Assembly (NCBI RefSeq): GCF_026262505.1
Contig: NW_026529215.1
Span: forward strand, 1-64,000
DNA length: 64,000 nucleotides
Reading direction: 5' to 3'
Source: Trichomonas vaginalis G3
Lineage: Eukaryota; Parabasalia; Trichomonadida; Trichomonadidae
Below are positions 1-10,011 of this stretch, piece by piece; the stretch's first letter is position 1, and each line of letters opens with the position of its first letter. Both the position numbers and the translations under genes were made by a program. The notes below the pieces were generated by a model. The model was not told where the DNA came from. It saw only the letters and a list, made by a program, of their open reading frames with translations, and did no database searches.

Positions 1-77
1 TTCGAGGTATAAAGTTCTATACACCTTCTCCAAACTTCTATTCTATCTTCACTGGATATAAAATACGAACAAGTAGA

Positions 78-936
78 ATGGAAAGAAAATATTATAGAAG
101 CTTGGTTAGACCATGTCAAAGAAATTATATGCAATGGAAACGAAAGGTTTATGAGTATATCTTATGTTGGTTTGCAAATATCTTACAACATCCAAGTGCT
201 AAAAATGAAACTGCTCTCATTATAATTGGAAAACAAGGAACTGGTAAGAACACATTTTTACAGATATTTTGTGCAAACTGTTAGAGGGCTATTCGAACCC
301 GAATATGACAAACTTAGAAAACATCTGCGGTAAATTTAACTCTTCAATTGAGAATATGAAACTTATAGTTTGCAATGAACTTCAAAGTATAGATACAACA
401 AAAGTTTTTGAACTCAGATGCTTTGAAGAGTCTTTAACAGACAAAGTTGGAGTTGTTGAAAGAAAATATAAAGACCAAAGAGTTTGTGAAAATGTTGCAA
501 ACTTCATTATGGTTTCAAACAATACTGTTCCGATGAAGTTAGAAAGTTCTGACAGAAGATATGTAGTTGTCAGAACGTCAGATTCTATGCAAGATAAGAA
601 TATTTTGACGACTTAGCAGAAACTTTGACATCTGACTTTTACAACCACTTGTTCTCATATTTTATGACATTAGATATTTCAAAGTTCAATCCAAGACAAA
701 TTCCACATACCGAAGAAAGACAAACGTTGTTAGAAGCAAACAAGAGTGTATATGAACTGTTTATAGATGAGACTAACTTTGAGTGTTTAGATGAAAGGTC
801 ATTGTACGATTCGTATAAACAATATTGTCAAGAATATGGTTATATGACAGCGTCTAAACGAACATTCTTGGCAAACGTCAAAAGTCTTTTAGATGTTCAG
901 AACGGCGTATATACAAAGAAAAATTTTTCTGAGTAA
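78..936 (+). pseudogene. SF3 helicase remnant (Maverick part)
   Basis: The region encodes the ATPase core of a superfamily 3 helicase, the class used by DNA viruses and virus-like elements for genome replication. A Walker A motif, GKQGTGKNT, is followed by a hydrophobic strand ending in an acidic residue (KLIVCNELQ, Walker B-like). A later strand carries SNN and then DRRYVVVR, which fits the motif C and arginine region. The downstream part is charged and helical, as expected for a C-terminal extension. The frame is broken, with about two breaks. It lies at the left edge of the window, so an N-terminal primase-like part could lie outside. Confidence 0.75.
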
Positions 937-972
937 ATTTAAAAAAAAATATTTTTTTATCCGATAGAAAAG

Positions 973-1392
973 ATGGCAAAATTCATCTCAGTAAATAAGT
1001 ACATGACAGAAGTCAAAGATAAGTTAGCTCCATTCGCATATTTGAATGTTTACTTCTACAATTTTGAAAAGTCTACATTTGACAAAATTTGGAACATTGC
1101 ACCAGTTAAGTTTGCTGTTGTGACTAAAAATGGTGCGAAATTTGAAGACTTATACATTGACGGTATGTTGACAGTCAAAGAAAATTTTGACAGAAGGTTT
1201 TCAAACCTTAAAGAAGGCAAAGCATACAAACTTGTTATACCTTATGAACCAAAGAAAGCAGACGACTATGAATATTATGAGTCTAAGATAGTTGAAGTTC
1301 AAGGTAAATTAGGTAAAAAGATTTTAGAGTCTAAGCCAGTGTTTGCCCCTAAAGAGGAAGAGAACATTGACATTGACCCAGAAATGTTCTAA
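973..1392 (+). CDS. Unknown 139-aa Maverick protein
   Basis: This is an open frame of 139 residues starting MAKFISVNKYM. The ATG lies just after a T-tract and GATAGAAAAG, a leader like those before other genes of this element. The protein alternates aromatic and charged residues, suggesting a compact beta-rich fold, and ends in an acidic tail (EEENIDIDPEMF). I do not recognise the family. A position between the helicase and the packaging ATPase and an acidic C-terminus would suit a single-strand DNA-binding protein, but that is only a guess. Confidence 0.55.
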   Translation: MAKFISVNKYMTEVKDKLAPFAYLNVYFYNFEKSTFDKIWNIAPVKFAVVTKNGAKFEDLYIDGMLTVKENFDRRFSNLKEGKAYKLVIPYEPKKADDYEYYESKIVEVQGKLGKKILESKPVFAPKEEENIDIDPEMF

Positions 1393-1408
1393 AAATAAAA
1401 TTTTATTT

Positions 1409-1870
1409 TTACATGTCAAATTTCTTTTTCTCTGGAACTGGTTCAGGTTCTTTCTTCTCTTCTACTTTCTTTTCTTTCTTTTCTTTCTTTTCTCTCTTCT
1501 TCTTCTTTTCTGGTGGAGTTATGTCAAATTTCTCAGAACCATATTTATGTAAAAGTTCTTTGTCCTTTAATAGCTCTTCTATTCTGTTTTCTATTTCATC
1601 TTCAAGAACAGCGCATGTGTCTTCTTTGCATTCTAAGAATTTTTGTTGGACTTCATCTCTCCAAGAGGCGTCATCTCTGTCAACAAGTCTGTCATTGACA
1701 AACTTAAAGACTTCTCTGCCTAATGTTTTATGGTTCTTGTCATATTCCCAGAAACAGAACTTTAGAACAAATTCACCTTTCTTGTTTACACTATGTAAGA
1801 TTTTATGGTCGACAGATGTTTTGCTGTCGAAAAGCTTGTCTCGAATATAGATAGCGAAATCGCTAGACAT
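1409..1870 (-). CDS. Unknown 153-aa Maverick protein with Lys/Glu tail
   Basis: The protein begins MSSDFAIYIRDKLF; the frame is open further upstream, but this ATG follows a T-rich leader and is the most sensible start. The first 110 residues are mixed alpha/beta in composition. From about residue 115 the chain becomes a dense run of lysine and glutamate broken by prolines (EEKKEPEPVPEKKKFDM at the end), which is likely disordered. I do not recognise a family. The gene is divergent from the ATPase region that starts at 1908, with only 37 bases between the two ATGs, so they probably share a promoter stretch. Confidence 0.5.
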   Translation of the reverse strand: MSSDFAIYIRDKLFDSKTSVDHKILHSVNKKGEFVLKFCFWEYDKNHKTLGREVFKFVNDRLVDRDDASWRDEVQQKFLECKEDTCAVLEDEIENRIEELLKDKELLHKYGSEKFDITPPEKKKKREKKEKKEKKVEEKKEPEPVPEKKKFDM

Positions 1871-1907
1871 TTTCAAAAAAGATAAAAATTTTAATTTTTC
1901 TAAAAAT

Positions 1908-2782
1908 ATGTTAGAAAAAAAGTTTGCTGACATTGACAAAAAATTTGAGAATGTTTTAAACAAGAACAAGAGGAAGTTAGAAAATGCTCAGATAAAACCT
2001 ATACATGACAAGTTCTTATTTGCTCAGAATGGTATAACAGGTCTAATTGCACCACCTGGGTCGGGTAAGACTTTCACTTATCTTAAAATGGCTGCACAAC
2101 AACAAGAACTAGATGAGAAGAACCCATTCTATGAGTTAGTTGTTATTTGTAGTACTTCTGGTCAATTTGACCAAACCGTCAATTCGTTCAAAGATATTAT
2201 AAAGAAGTCTAAGTTAGTATGTATAAAAGACTCTGAGTTGTTAGATTGGATAAAGAAGTACCAAAGAAGGGTTTTGAAGTACAATGCTATAAATGAGTAT
2301 ATAAATTCGAAGTTTAAAGACCCAAATGAGGAAATGCAGAGAATATTAGAGAAGAAACACTTCAGAAACAACAGAAAGAGATAGAATACATTTCGAAGAA
2401 ATTGCAATCTTACGATTGGAAGACATACCCTCATAGGTGTCTTCTTATCTTAGATGACTTTGCTTCTCATCCTTTGTTAAAGAACAGAGAACAAGACATG
2501 TGTCGAATTCTTAAGAAGCTCAGACACTTTAACATCTCAGTCGTAATATGTGTACAGACAGCAAAGAGTTTAAGTAAGGATGTTAAAAGAATACTTACTG
2601 ACATAATACTTTTCCCCGGATTGTCCGAAGACGATTTCATGGAACTTATGAAAGAGTCCATGGCAGGTAAGTTTGACAGACATGAACTATGGGAGAAGTA
2701 CAAAGTCATACAAGACCCTCATACTTCTTTCAGAATTCATATCTACGCAAACAAAGTTCAAATTGTAAAAAGTCAAGCGTAA
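1908..2782 (+). pseudogene. FtsK/HerA-type packaging ATPase remnant (Maverick part)
   Basis: The region encodes an A32/FtsK-HerA type ATPase, which in Polintons and related viruses is thought to drive DNA into capsids. A Walker A motif lies near residue 50 (GLIAPPGSGKTFTYLK). A Walker B-like strand (CLLILDDFA) and a downstream strand ending in a glutamine-containing loop (SVVICVQTA) follow, in the usual order for the family. The size is close to the family's usual 250-300 residues. The frame looks broken, with about one break. Confidence 0.8.
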
Positions 2783-2794
2783 AAAATAAAGAGT

Positions 2795-3256
2795 TTGAGT
2801 CTTAGTCTGTTGTGGTGCTGGGGCTGTCGGTTCTTCTGGCTTTGGAAGGCATTCAGGAAGAGGAACGTCAGTCATCTGTTTGTGTCCTGTCGGAAGGAAG
2901 AACTTTTCCTGTTGGAAGGAAGGACTCGGAATGTCGGAAGGAAGAACTTTTTCTGTCGGAAGGAAAAACTTTTTCTGAAGTTCGACCAAAAAGTTCTCAA
3001 TTTTCGAAAATTTGAATGGTTTACGGACGAACAACAGGAAATTTTTTTCCAGTTGTCGGGAAATTTTTTTCCAGTTGTCGGGAAAAATTTTTCCTGTCGG
3101 AAGGAAGAACTTGGAATGTCGGAAGGAAGAGTTCTTCCTGTCGGAAGGAAGAACTTGGAATGTCGGATGGAAGGACTCGGAATGCCAGAAGGATTTGACG
3201 AGGCAATTTACCTAATTGAGCTACCTGAGCCATCTGAAGTCAAGCTTGAAAAATAA
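2795..3256 (+). repeat. GTCGGAAGGAAGAACTT repeat block in Maverick
   Basis: This stretch is built from degenerate copies of GTCGGAAGGAAGAACTT and near variants, most clearly from 2,888 to 3,185, with a short duplicated block near 3,050-3,085. Because of the repeat it is open in several frames on both strands. The plus frame ends in a non-repetitive, plausible tail (FDEAIYLIELPEPSEVKLEK), while the minus strand has a proline-rich stretch (KPEEPTAPAPQQ). I cannot say which strand, if either, is a gene. It lies between the convergent ATPase and KilA-N genes. Confidence 0.6.
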
Positions 3257-3265
3257 ATGGTTCAT

Positions 3266-4045
3266 CTACTCTGCTTGTTTGAAGTTGTCAAAATACTCTG
3301 TTATTTTTTCCTTTAACAATGGCAAATCTTCTTTGAAGGTAAGTATTGTACAACCTTTAATATCATAGTGTGTTTGAGGTAACGTATCTTGAACTATTTG
3401 TTTCACATCTTCATTCGGGGTCATTGAAATCGGTAAGTTTTCGCGATAGAACCAATTTCTGTCAGATTTGTAAATCTTAGCAAGGTCGTAAAAGCTTTTG
3501 TTGTTTCTTCTGACTAAATGCAACATAACCATATCTTTATCTTCTTCATTTTCCATCTCTTCAGTATAAATCATATACTTATAGTTCTTTTCCTTTCCTT
3601 TTGGTACCGAACGTGGTATTCTTTTCTGAATGCTTTTGTCTTCTTTCATCATATCTTCTCTCTGCTTTGTACAAAGTTCGTCAAGAAGTTTACAAACATA
3701 CCATGCATAGCGAGGCGAAGCCCACATTGCTATTGAACTAACTAGGAACTTATGAACATATATACCTTTTAGATGTGATGGTAAGTTTTGTCTGTCTTGG
3801 TACGTCTTTTTAAGTTCTACATGTTCAAACTCACTGAGGAGTTCATGAGTGCTATTTAATTCAAACCAGTCTTGTGGTTTCTTAGTATCTGGTGTAGCAC
3901 ATGCTGTCAAAATACTTTGCATTTGGTACATGTCATCTTTGACCGAACGAATGAGACGTAACTGTTTGTTTAACTGAACCCACTCGTATTCTTCACTTAT
4001 GGCTTCATGAACGATAGCAGTTGTTGTGTTCTCTGATGTTGACAT
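3266..4045 (-). CDS. KilA-N domain protein (Maverick part)
   Basis: The 259-residue protein has a KilA-N-type DNA-binding domain in its first half. The diagnostic C-terminal part of that domain reads IYVHKFLVSSIAMWASPRYA, which matches the family's pattern of a conserved aliphatic stretch followed by AxWxSP. A lysine-rich linker and a second domain of about 100 residues follow. KilA-N proteins are common in large DNA viruses and phages and are usually coupled to varied effector domains; their targets are mostly unknown. The ATG follows a T-rich leader. This frame is open across its length, and it lies tail to tail with the repeat block before it. Confidence 0.75.
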   Translation of the reverse strand: MSTSENTTTAIVHEAISEEYEWVQLNKQLRLIRSVKDDMYQMQSILTACATPDTKKPQDWFELNSTHELLSEFEHVELKKTYQDRQNLPSHLKGIYVHKFLVSSIAMWASPRYAWYVCKLLDELCTKQREDMMKEDKSIQKRIPRSVPKGKEKNYKYMIYTEEMENEEDKDMVMLHLVRRNNKSFYDLAKIYKSDRNWFYRENLPISMTPNEDVKQIVQDTLPQTHYDIKGCTILTFKEDLPLLKEKITEYFDNFKQAE

Positions 4046-4134
4046 TTCTGTCTTTATATTCCGGATAAAAAAATAAAAAAAATAAAAATAACTTTATTTT
4101 TTCTATCTTTCACAAAAGACCAAAAATAAACGCT

Positions 4135-4746
4135 TTACATGTATTTTTCAGCAACTTCGTCAAATAATTTTATAGCTTTATCTATCTCATCTACTTCAAA
4201 CGTTTCTTTACCTTTCGTGGGAGCACCATACATTTTCTCAAACTTTTCAAGTAGTTCTGTTTCAGCAGCTCTCATATCGTTAACAAACACAACCTTAACT
4301 CTATTGACTGTACTGTCATATCTTAGAGTTATATTATATGTCCTTCCTATCTTATATCTTTTTGTATTGAAGTCCTTCGGTTTCTGAACGATGTAAAGTA
4401 AGCCTTCACTGCAACGTTCCGTATCGAATGAACCATAAGTTATGAAGTTATATCCAACAACTGGGTCTAACCATAACAAAACTATTGGTATAAGACTTTT
4501 GTCAATGAGATATGCTGTAGTTCCATGAAATCTTACCGATATTATAAGCTCAGGATTTCTTGTCAAAATTTTCTGAGTAGAAGCAATTCTAACCCAGTCC
4601 TTTGGTTGCTTTCCAGATGGAGATATAATGTCTGACAAAGAATATTTGTTGTATTTCTTTGAGTATCTTACGTTTAAATCACCAATTCTAACCACTTTGG
4701 TGTCATTGTCTATCTTTTTAACTGTTTCAAACTCAATGTTTAACAT
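4135..4746 (-). CDS. KilA-N plus T5orf172 (GIY-YIG-like) protein (Maverick part)
   Basis: The 203-residue protein joins a KilA-N-like region (KQPKDWVRIASTQKIL, then LIPIVLLWLDP) to a C-terminal T5orf172-type domain of the GIY-YIG nuclease superfamily. The latter is recognised from GLLYIVQKP, then YKIGRTYNITLR, then AAETELLEKF and KGKETFEV, in the usual order. KilA-N plus T5orf172 is a known pairing in virus proteins. Whether the nuclease fold is active is not clear from sequence alone. The frame is open, about 90 bases downstream of the start of the 3,266-4,045 gene and on the same strand. Confidence 0.7.
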   Translation of the reverse strand: MLNIEFETVKKIDNDTKVVRIGDLNVRYSKKYNKYSLSDIISPSGKQPKDWVRIASTQKILTRNPELIISVRFHGTTAYLIDKSLIPIVLLWLDPVVGYNFITYGSFDTERCSEGLLYIVQKPKDFNTKRYKIGRTYNITLRYDSTVNRVKVVFVNDMRAAETELLEKFEKMYGAPTKGKETFEVDEIDKAIKLFDEVAEKYM

Positions 4747-4814
4747 TTTCTGTTCTTACATACAAAATAAAAAAATAAAAAAAAATAAAACTAACTTTTT
4801 TTTCTATCTTAAGG

Positions 4815-5225
4815 AAATTCATGATTTTTGGTCATTTTTCAGCAAAAATAATGTTTATGTTAGAATGTTAGATCTAACATGTTTTCTAACACGTTTTCTA
4901 ACATGGTCTAAAACACACAAAACTCATGATTTTTGGTCATTTTTCAGTAAAAATAATGTTTATGTTAGAATGTTAGATCTAACACGTTTTCTAACCTCTT
5001 TTCTAACATGGTCTAAAACACACAAAACTCATGAAATTTCATACAGAATTCAGTAAAAATAAAGTTTATGTTAGAATGTTAGATCTAACATGTTTTCTAA
5101 CCTCTTTTCTAACATGGTCTAAAACACACAAAACTCATGAAATTTCATACGGAATTCAGTAAAAATATAATTTAGGGTAGAAGGTTAGATCTAACCTCTT
5201 TTCTAACCTCTTTTCTACCCCAGTT
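4815..5225. repeat. Four ~105-bp tandem repeats with GTTAGATCTAAC palindromes
   Basis: Four imperfect copies start near 4,819, 4,923, 5,031 and 5,136. Each begins with CATGA, contains CAGTAAAAATAA or a variant, and then a run of short GTTAGAAAAC-like iterons in both orientations around the palindrome TTAGATCTAA. The block lies between two minus-strand Maverick genes. It contains no credible gene. A second block, in inverted orientation, lies at 6,215-6,565. Confidence 0.8.
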
Positions 5226-5228
5226 ATT

Positions 5229-5957
5229 TTATAAGCGTTTTACATGGTAAACGTTATGAATTCGTGAGACTCTAAACAGTTTTGTAGCTTCTATTTCTTC
5301 GCTGAGGATATCGAATGTTTTAACTATGCCGAAAGTTTCTTTATATTTCTTCTTGACGTCAGACAGAAGGAAATCTTCTGCTGTTGGATAGTTTTTGTTC
5401 AGAAATTCTAACATGTCCATTTTATCTTCTGCTGGCTTTTCTGCTTCTTTCTTTAAATCTGCATAGTCGTTTCTCATTCTTTCTATCTCTTTGACGGAGT
5501 AGTTATATTTCCTCATTGCTGCCTTACATTTTGAACATTGCGGGTTCATTTTAGCATTGTACATTGAAATTTGTCCTGCAAGTACAACTAAAGCGTCAAT
5601 GGTTTTCTTTAACTCAAACATAGCGGGTCTTATTTGTTCGTTCCATACCTTACCTCTTCTATCTTTATCTCTTATCTGCCATACACATTCAGCAACTAAC
5701 GAAACAAAGTTGTCGTAGGTCTTAAACTCCCCAGATTTATATATGTCAGAGATGTTCTTATATACCATATCGCAGTCTTTGTCCATAACTTTATGGTTGC
5801 AATGAAAACCAAGGAATTCATAGTTTACCTTTCGTATGAACTTCTTTATTTCTACTGAGTCGGTTGCTTTGACTTCTATTTCATCGAATTCAGGAATAGT
5901 AAGCTTTTGTTGTTGGATTTCAGGAAGTTTGGGTAGATGGTCGATGAGGTCCTGCAT
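5229..5957 (-). CDS. Unknown 242-aa helical Maverick protein
   Basis: The frame encodes 242 residues with no family I recognise. It is rich in charged residues and probably largely alpha-helical, with one CxxC motif (CSKCKAAMRKY near residue 140) that could bind a metal. The sequence upstream to about 6,150 has coding character on the same strand (for example LATTAPNSLVMNP), so the gene may originally have been longer and this copy may be incomplete. It is flanked on both sides by the GTTAGATCTAAC repeat blocks in inverted orientation. Confidence 0.5.
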   Translation of the reverse strand: MQDLIDHLPKLPEIQQQKLTIPEFDEIEVKATDSVEIKKFIRKVNYEFLGFHCNHKVMDKDCDMVYKNISDIYKSGEFKTYDNFVSLVAECVWQIRDKDRRGKVWNEQIRPAMFELKKTIDALVVLAGQISMYNAKMNPQCSKCKAAMRKYNYSVKEIERMRNDYADLKKEAEKPAEDKMDMLEFLNKNYPTAEDFLLSDVKKKYKETFGIVKTFDILSEEIEATKLFRVSRIHNVYHVKRL

Positions 5958-6214
5958 TTCATAAAGATACTGTCCATTTGTTTCATCCTGTGCGGTGCAA
6001 TCTAAATTACTTGTTAACAGTTCTTGCTTTATCTTCTGGATTTCTGTTTATATGAAGAAGGAATGAAGCTTTTCATCTCTACCAACATTGAAGTTGGGTT
6101 CATGACTAACGAGTTTGGTGCTGTTGTTGCTAACATGTTCTTACAATAAAAATAAAAAATATTTTTTAAAAAAACTAACTTTATTTTTTATGTTTTTTGT
6201 GAAAGTGTCAAAAC

Positions 6215-6565
6215 TCTGAATTTCATGAGTTTTCTACGATGTTAGAAACGTGTTAGAAAACGTGTTAGATCTAATAACAAATATATTTTTTTGGTCGTTT
6301 ACACTCATTACGAAGAAGAAGTCTTAACAAAACATTTACGATGAAGAAGTTTCGACAAAACATTTACGATGAAATTCATGAAAATTCATGAAAATTCAAG
6401 AGGTTAGAAAAGAGGTTAGAAAAGAGGTTAGATCTAACCTTCTACCTAAATTATATTTTTTGCCGAATTCTGTATAAAACTCATGAGTTTTCTACGATGT
6501 TAGAAAAAATGTTAGAAAACATGTTAGATCTAACATTCTAACATAAACATTATTTTTGCTGAAAA
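6215..6565. repeat. Second GTTAGATCTAAC iteron block, inverted relative to the first
   Basis: Iterons of the form GGTTAGAAAAGA (12-bp spacing, 6,398-6,440) and GTTAGAAAACG lead into GTTAGATCTAAC at about 6,429 and 6,520. Flanking pieces such as CATTATTTTTGCTGAAAAA match the first block read on the other strand. The block separates two minus-strand Maverick genes and has no open frame of note. Confidence 0.75.
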
Positions 6566-6575
6566 AATGGTTCAT

Positions 6576-7239
6576 TTACTCACAATATTTTTGTACAAAA
6601 CGACCCCAAACTTTTAACTTCTTTTCTGCAGCTTCTAATGCTATCTTAGCGAGTTCATATTCTCTAAATTCTCTCTTTAAATCTTCTTGTTCCCATTGGT
6701 CTAGTTCGTATGGCGAGTCTCTATAACCAGAACATATCTCACGTTCATGTTCTATTTGTTTTTCATGCATTTTTCTAACTTCTTCTTCGAACAAAGGTTT
6801 AGCATTCTCTACTGTATCTTCAAGTTCTTCTTCATCTAATTTCTCATGAACTTTCTTGTCTATGGAGTCCAGAATTTTTTCCAACTGCTATACAATATTT
6901 TGGAGAAGCCCACATTGCTATATAGTTTACGAGTCTTGGGTCTACATACATTCCTCTAACCTGTTTGATTTCATCAGGAATTCCTGCATGAATTTTGTAT
7001 AAAAAGCAACCCGCTGTTTTCCGCGGGTTGGTATATTCTTCACAAAATGCCTCAAAATACTCTTCCCAGGACTTATTTTCCAACAACCTTCTAAAGTCTT
7101 TCCTAAACTGCTGACACATCTTTGTTGCATTTATATAACCATCCATGTCTCTACGTAAGACTTCAATACCGTTGTAAGTGCCTTTTGTGAATGTTTCGCC
7201 ATTAGATTTGTTCGTGAACGTTTTTGCTTCGACTGTCAT
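6576..7239 (-). pseudogene. Third KilA-N protein remnant (Maverick part)
   Basis: The first part is a clear KilA-N domain: ETFTKGTYNGIEVLRRDMDG, then YINATKMCQQF, then YVDPRLVNYIAMWASPKYC. The rest is a highly charged helical region likely to form a coiled coil (LEEVEE-type heptads around EKKLKVW). The frame looks broken, with about one break. With the genes at 3,266 and 4,135 this makes three KilA-N proteins within 4 kb, each with a different C-terminal partner. Confidence 0.75.
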
Positions 7240-7827
7240 ACTGTTCTTACAATAAAAATAAAAAAATATTTTTTGGTGGGACGTCGGACATTCGTTTGTG
7301 GCTTAACCGTCGGACATTCGTTTGTGGCTTAACCGTCGACCCCCTCAGTAAACATCTCATTTTAACTCACTTTTTTTCTATCTTAAGGAAATTCATGAAA
7401 ATTCACCTGTTGAACTTTGTATAAAAAGCAACCCGCTGTTTTCCGCGGGTTGGTATATTCTTCACAAAATGCTTGTTTTGAGGTCGAGCCACTTTTGGCT
7501 CCACCGTATTCTTTCAACCAAAAACTCATTTTTGTCGAATTCAGCACAAAATTCATGACAAATTCAAGAGGGTAGAAAACAGGTTAGAAAACAGGTGAGA
7601 AAACAGGTGAGATGTCACCTCTTCACCTAAACATTATTTTTACTGAATTTAGCAACAAAATGAACGAGGTCAGGATGTATGTTGCTGAATTCATTCATAA
7701 CACCCTTTGTAAGCTCATAAAATGTTTGTTTTGTATCTGCTACTTTTGTTCTTTGTTTTTCAACCTGAAGCATTTAATATATGTAAAAATATATGGTTTT
7801 AAAAACGTTTTTACTTCATGCAATTTT
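7240..7827. repeat. Intergenic repeats and duplicated KilA-N fragment
   Basis: A 26-bp unit is repeated in tandem at 7,282-7,307 and 7,308-7,333 (it begins CGTCGGACATTCG). A 60-bp piece of the neighbouring KilA-N gene (6,991-7,050) is present again at 7,413-7,472 in the same orientation, including the short palindrome AACCCGCTGTTTTCCGCGGG. At 7,560-7,625 there is a further row of GGTTAGAAAACA-like iterons. I see no gene here. Confidence 0.7.
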
Positions 7828-9978
7828 TTACTTCATGCAATGTTTTATTTCTGTGCCGTCTTCAAGTATGCCCCAATATTTCCTTTTCGATATTACATGA
7901 ACTTCGGAAAATACCTTATCTAGCTTAAAACAGCCCATCTTTTCACCGACCATGCCCATTTCAATGAGTTTGTTGTACCCTTCTTCGTTCGTCATGAGTG
8001 CGTCAATGTTCTCATAGTAAACCTTCACTTTGGATTTGACTTCGGAGAAGAATTTGTTGTAGTTGTCAAGGACTGCCTTTGCGAACTGAGGGTAAGACCA
8101 ATGTTCGACAATAGGTTTTAATGTGGTTACTAAGCCACTTTGACCTTGAGTGAATTCGTACTTCAAAACAAAAGGAGAAAACCTTTCAACAAAGTTGTCG
8201 ACCTTTCATAATGTTTACTCTTCATCTCTTGAGGTTTCTTAATGGAATATCCCCATGTCGAATTCATAAGCAATTTGATTGTCATTGCAAGTTTGGGGTT
8301 TGAAGCTTTCCTAATATCATACAGTTGTTGTATGACTTTTCCAACTGTATAGTTCCTTCCTGGAACTCACCATCTTCGTTTGGAATTCCAGTTGAAATAT
8401 ATTGGACGAACCTCATGTACGCAGCGTTAAGGTCGACATAGTATATCTTTTCATCTGAGTCGAACTTGTCGCAACCAATTGGTCAGTTTGTGGAAATTCA
8501 AGTGAGTCTCTTATCTTCTGAGAAACTTCTCCTGTTATCTCATAAACATCGTCGAAGCAACCTGTTTCATATAAAACCTTCTGACCTAACTCAGATGCTC
8601 TCCAATACAATTTGACGTCAATCGGATGTCTCAATGGAAGTTTGTTTATAGCATCTTGAAGTTCTTGCAACCTCATTGGAAGTTCTTCTGGTTCAGGTTG
8701 GTATCCGAACAATCCAACTCCTTGTGGAATTGTGTACTTCTTTTGTACTAGAACTTTGTCTGGAACAACTTTTGGTCTTGCTAACAGTGAAAAGTTTGTT
8801 TCGTCTTTTGGTACAAAAGTTTCTGTCAGCTTGTCATCTGGAATTGGTTCCAACAAACCTTTCTCGAAAAGAATGTTTACAGCTCTGACAATGTTGCACT
8901 TGCCTTTTCCGAACAATGGGTTTGTAAGACTTTCGTTCAACATGAAGTGGTTGTGGACAATTGCAATCTTCAACCATGGTAAATTGAACTCAACAACATA
9001 GTCGTCATGTGAAGAACCTTTAGCTGTAGGTATGTTGACTCGGATATTGACATTTGCCAACGGTGCAATTTTTGCCAATTGACCTCTGAGAATGTACCTT
9101 GTCTTCACACATGACTCAAGATACTTCATCTTCTCATCTGTAACAAGACCAGAGTTCCTGAGACATGTAAGAATACAAGGTTCATTGACAATTGTTTCAA
9201 TTGAATTGTAAATTCCATACCTTGTCAAGTCAATGTCAGACTTATTTATGAACGGGAAGTATCCAGCATGTTGTCTGACTGCTTGAGGGTTAGGTTGGTA
9301 CCATTCGAACTTGACACTTGCAATTCCTTCAATTGCATTCAAAATGTCTGAGTCGGAGTCAACCATTTGTTCTCTCTTTGTAGTCTTGAAAGCGTCAAGA
9401 AGTTGTGCGGCTGTTGTGACATTGCCATGTGCATAGTATATATGACCATCCAAATCTGTTATGGTTAGTCTGAGATTGTATCCTTTCTTATTTCCGTCTT
9501 GTATGGCAGCAAGTACACCCATGAAGCCTTCTTTGTTCTTTCCTTCGTCAAATTTTACTGTAAAGGTTCGACCAGATGTAATTTGACTTCTAACTTCACG
9601 ATACTTTTCATATGCATATCTTGTTCTTTCCATGGGAACATGTGCGTCTTCACCTTTTCCTTTTTTCCTCCTCAAAGGATGCAATTGTTCGTCATGTTTC
9701 CAGTAAAATCTGGCAAAGCCGTCGTGTCCCTCAACTTGAGGCTCAGTAACATTGAAAGGCAAGTTCATAAGACGTTCTTCTTCTAACCTCTCTAGTCTGT
9801 TTGGATAATTGGCACGTGCTGTTTCCAAATCCATTTCGTAGGTCAGACCAGACAATTTGTCATAGACTTTTATGGGTCTTCCCTTCCTATATTTAAACTT
9901 CTTCGAAACTCTCCAACCATATCTTTCTAACTCTGCTTTTATTCTAGCAGACCTTCTGTCCATTCTATATGGGGGCAT
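7828..9978 (-). pseudogene. Protein-primed family B DNA polymerase remnant (Maverick part)
   Basis: The first 520 residues match the N-terminal half of the PolB of trichomonad Mavericks as I remember it, including GYFPFINKSDIDLTRYGIY and the IETIVNEPCILTCLRNSGL stretch. The last 110 residues match the palm and post-palm end of protein-primed PolB: VYYENIDALMT stands where the family has YxDTDS, and GEKMGCFKLDKVFSEVHVIS follows. Such polymerases replicate linear genomes from a terminal protein. The region is well short of the family's usual length and looks broken, with several breaks. I first considered a capsid identity for the long frame and dropped it on these motifs. Confidence 0.7.
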
Positions 9979-10011
9979 TTTTATAAAAATAAAAAAATAT
10001 GTTTTTTTTCT

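Noticed and set aside
1413-1850. Ser/Phe-rich plus-strand frame
   Set aside because: It is the mirror of the Lys/Glu-rich minus-strand gene at 1,409-1,870, which has the better leader and composition.
8413-9978. Long Maverick frame as the major capsid protein
   Set aside because: The motifs fit the N-terminal half of protein-primed PolB better, and typical PolB palm sequence lies just downstream on the same strand.
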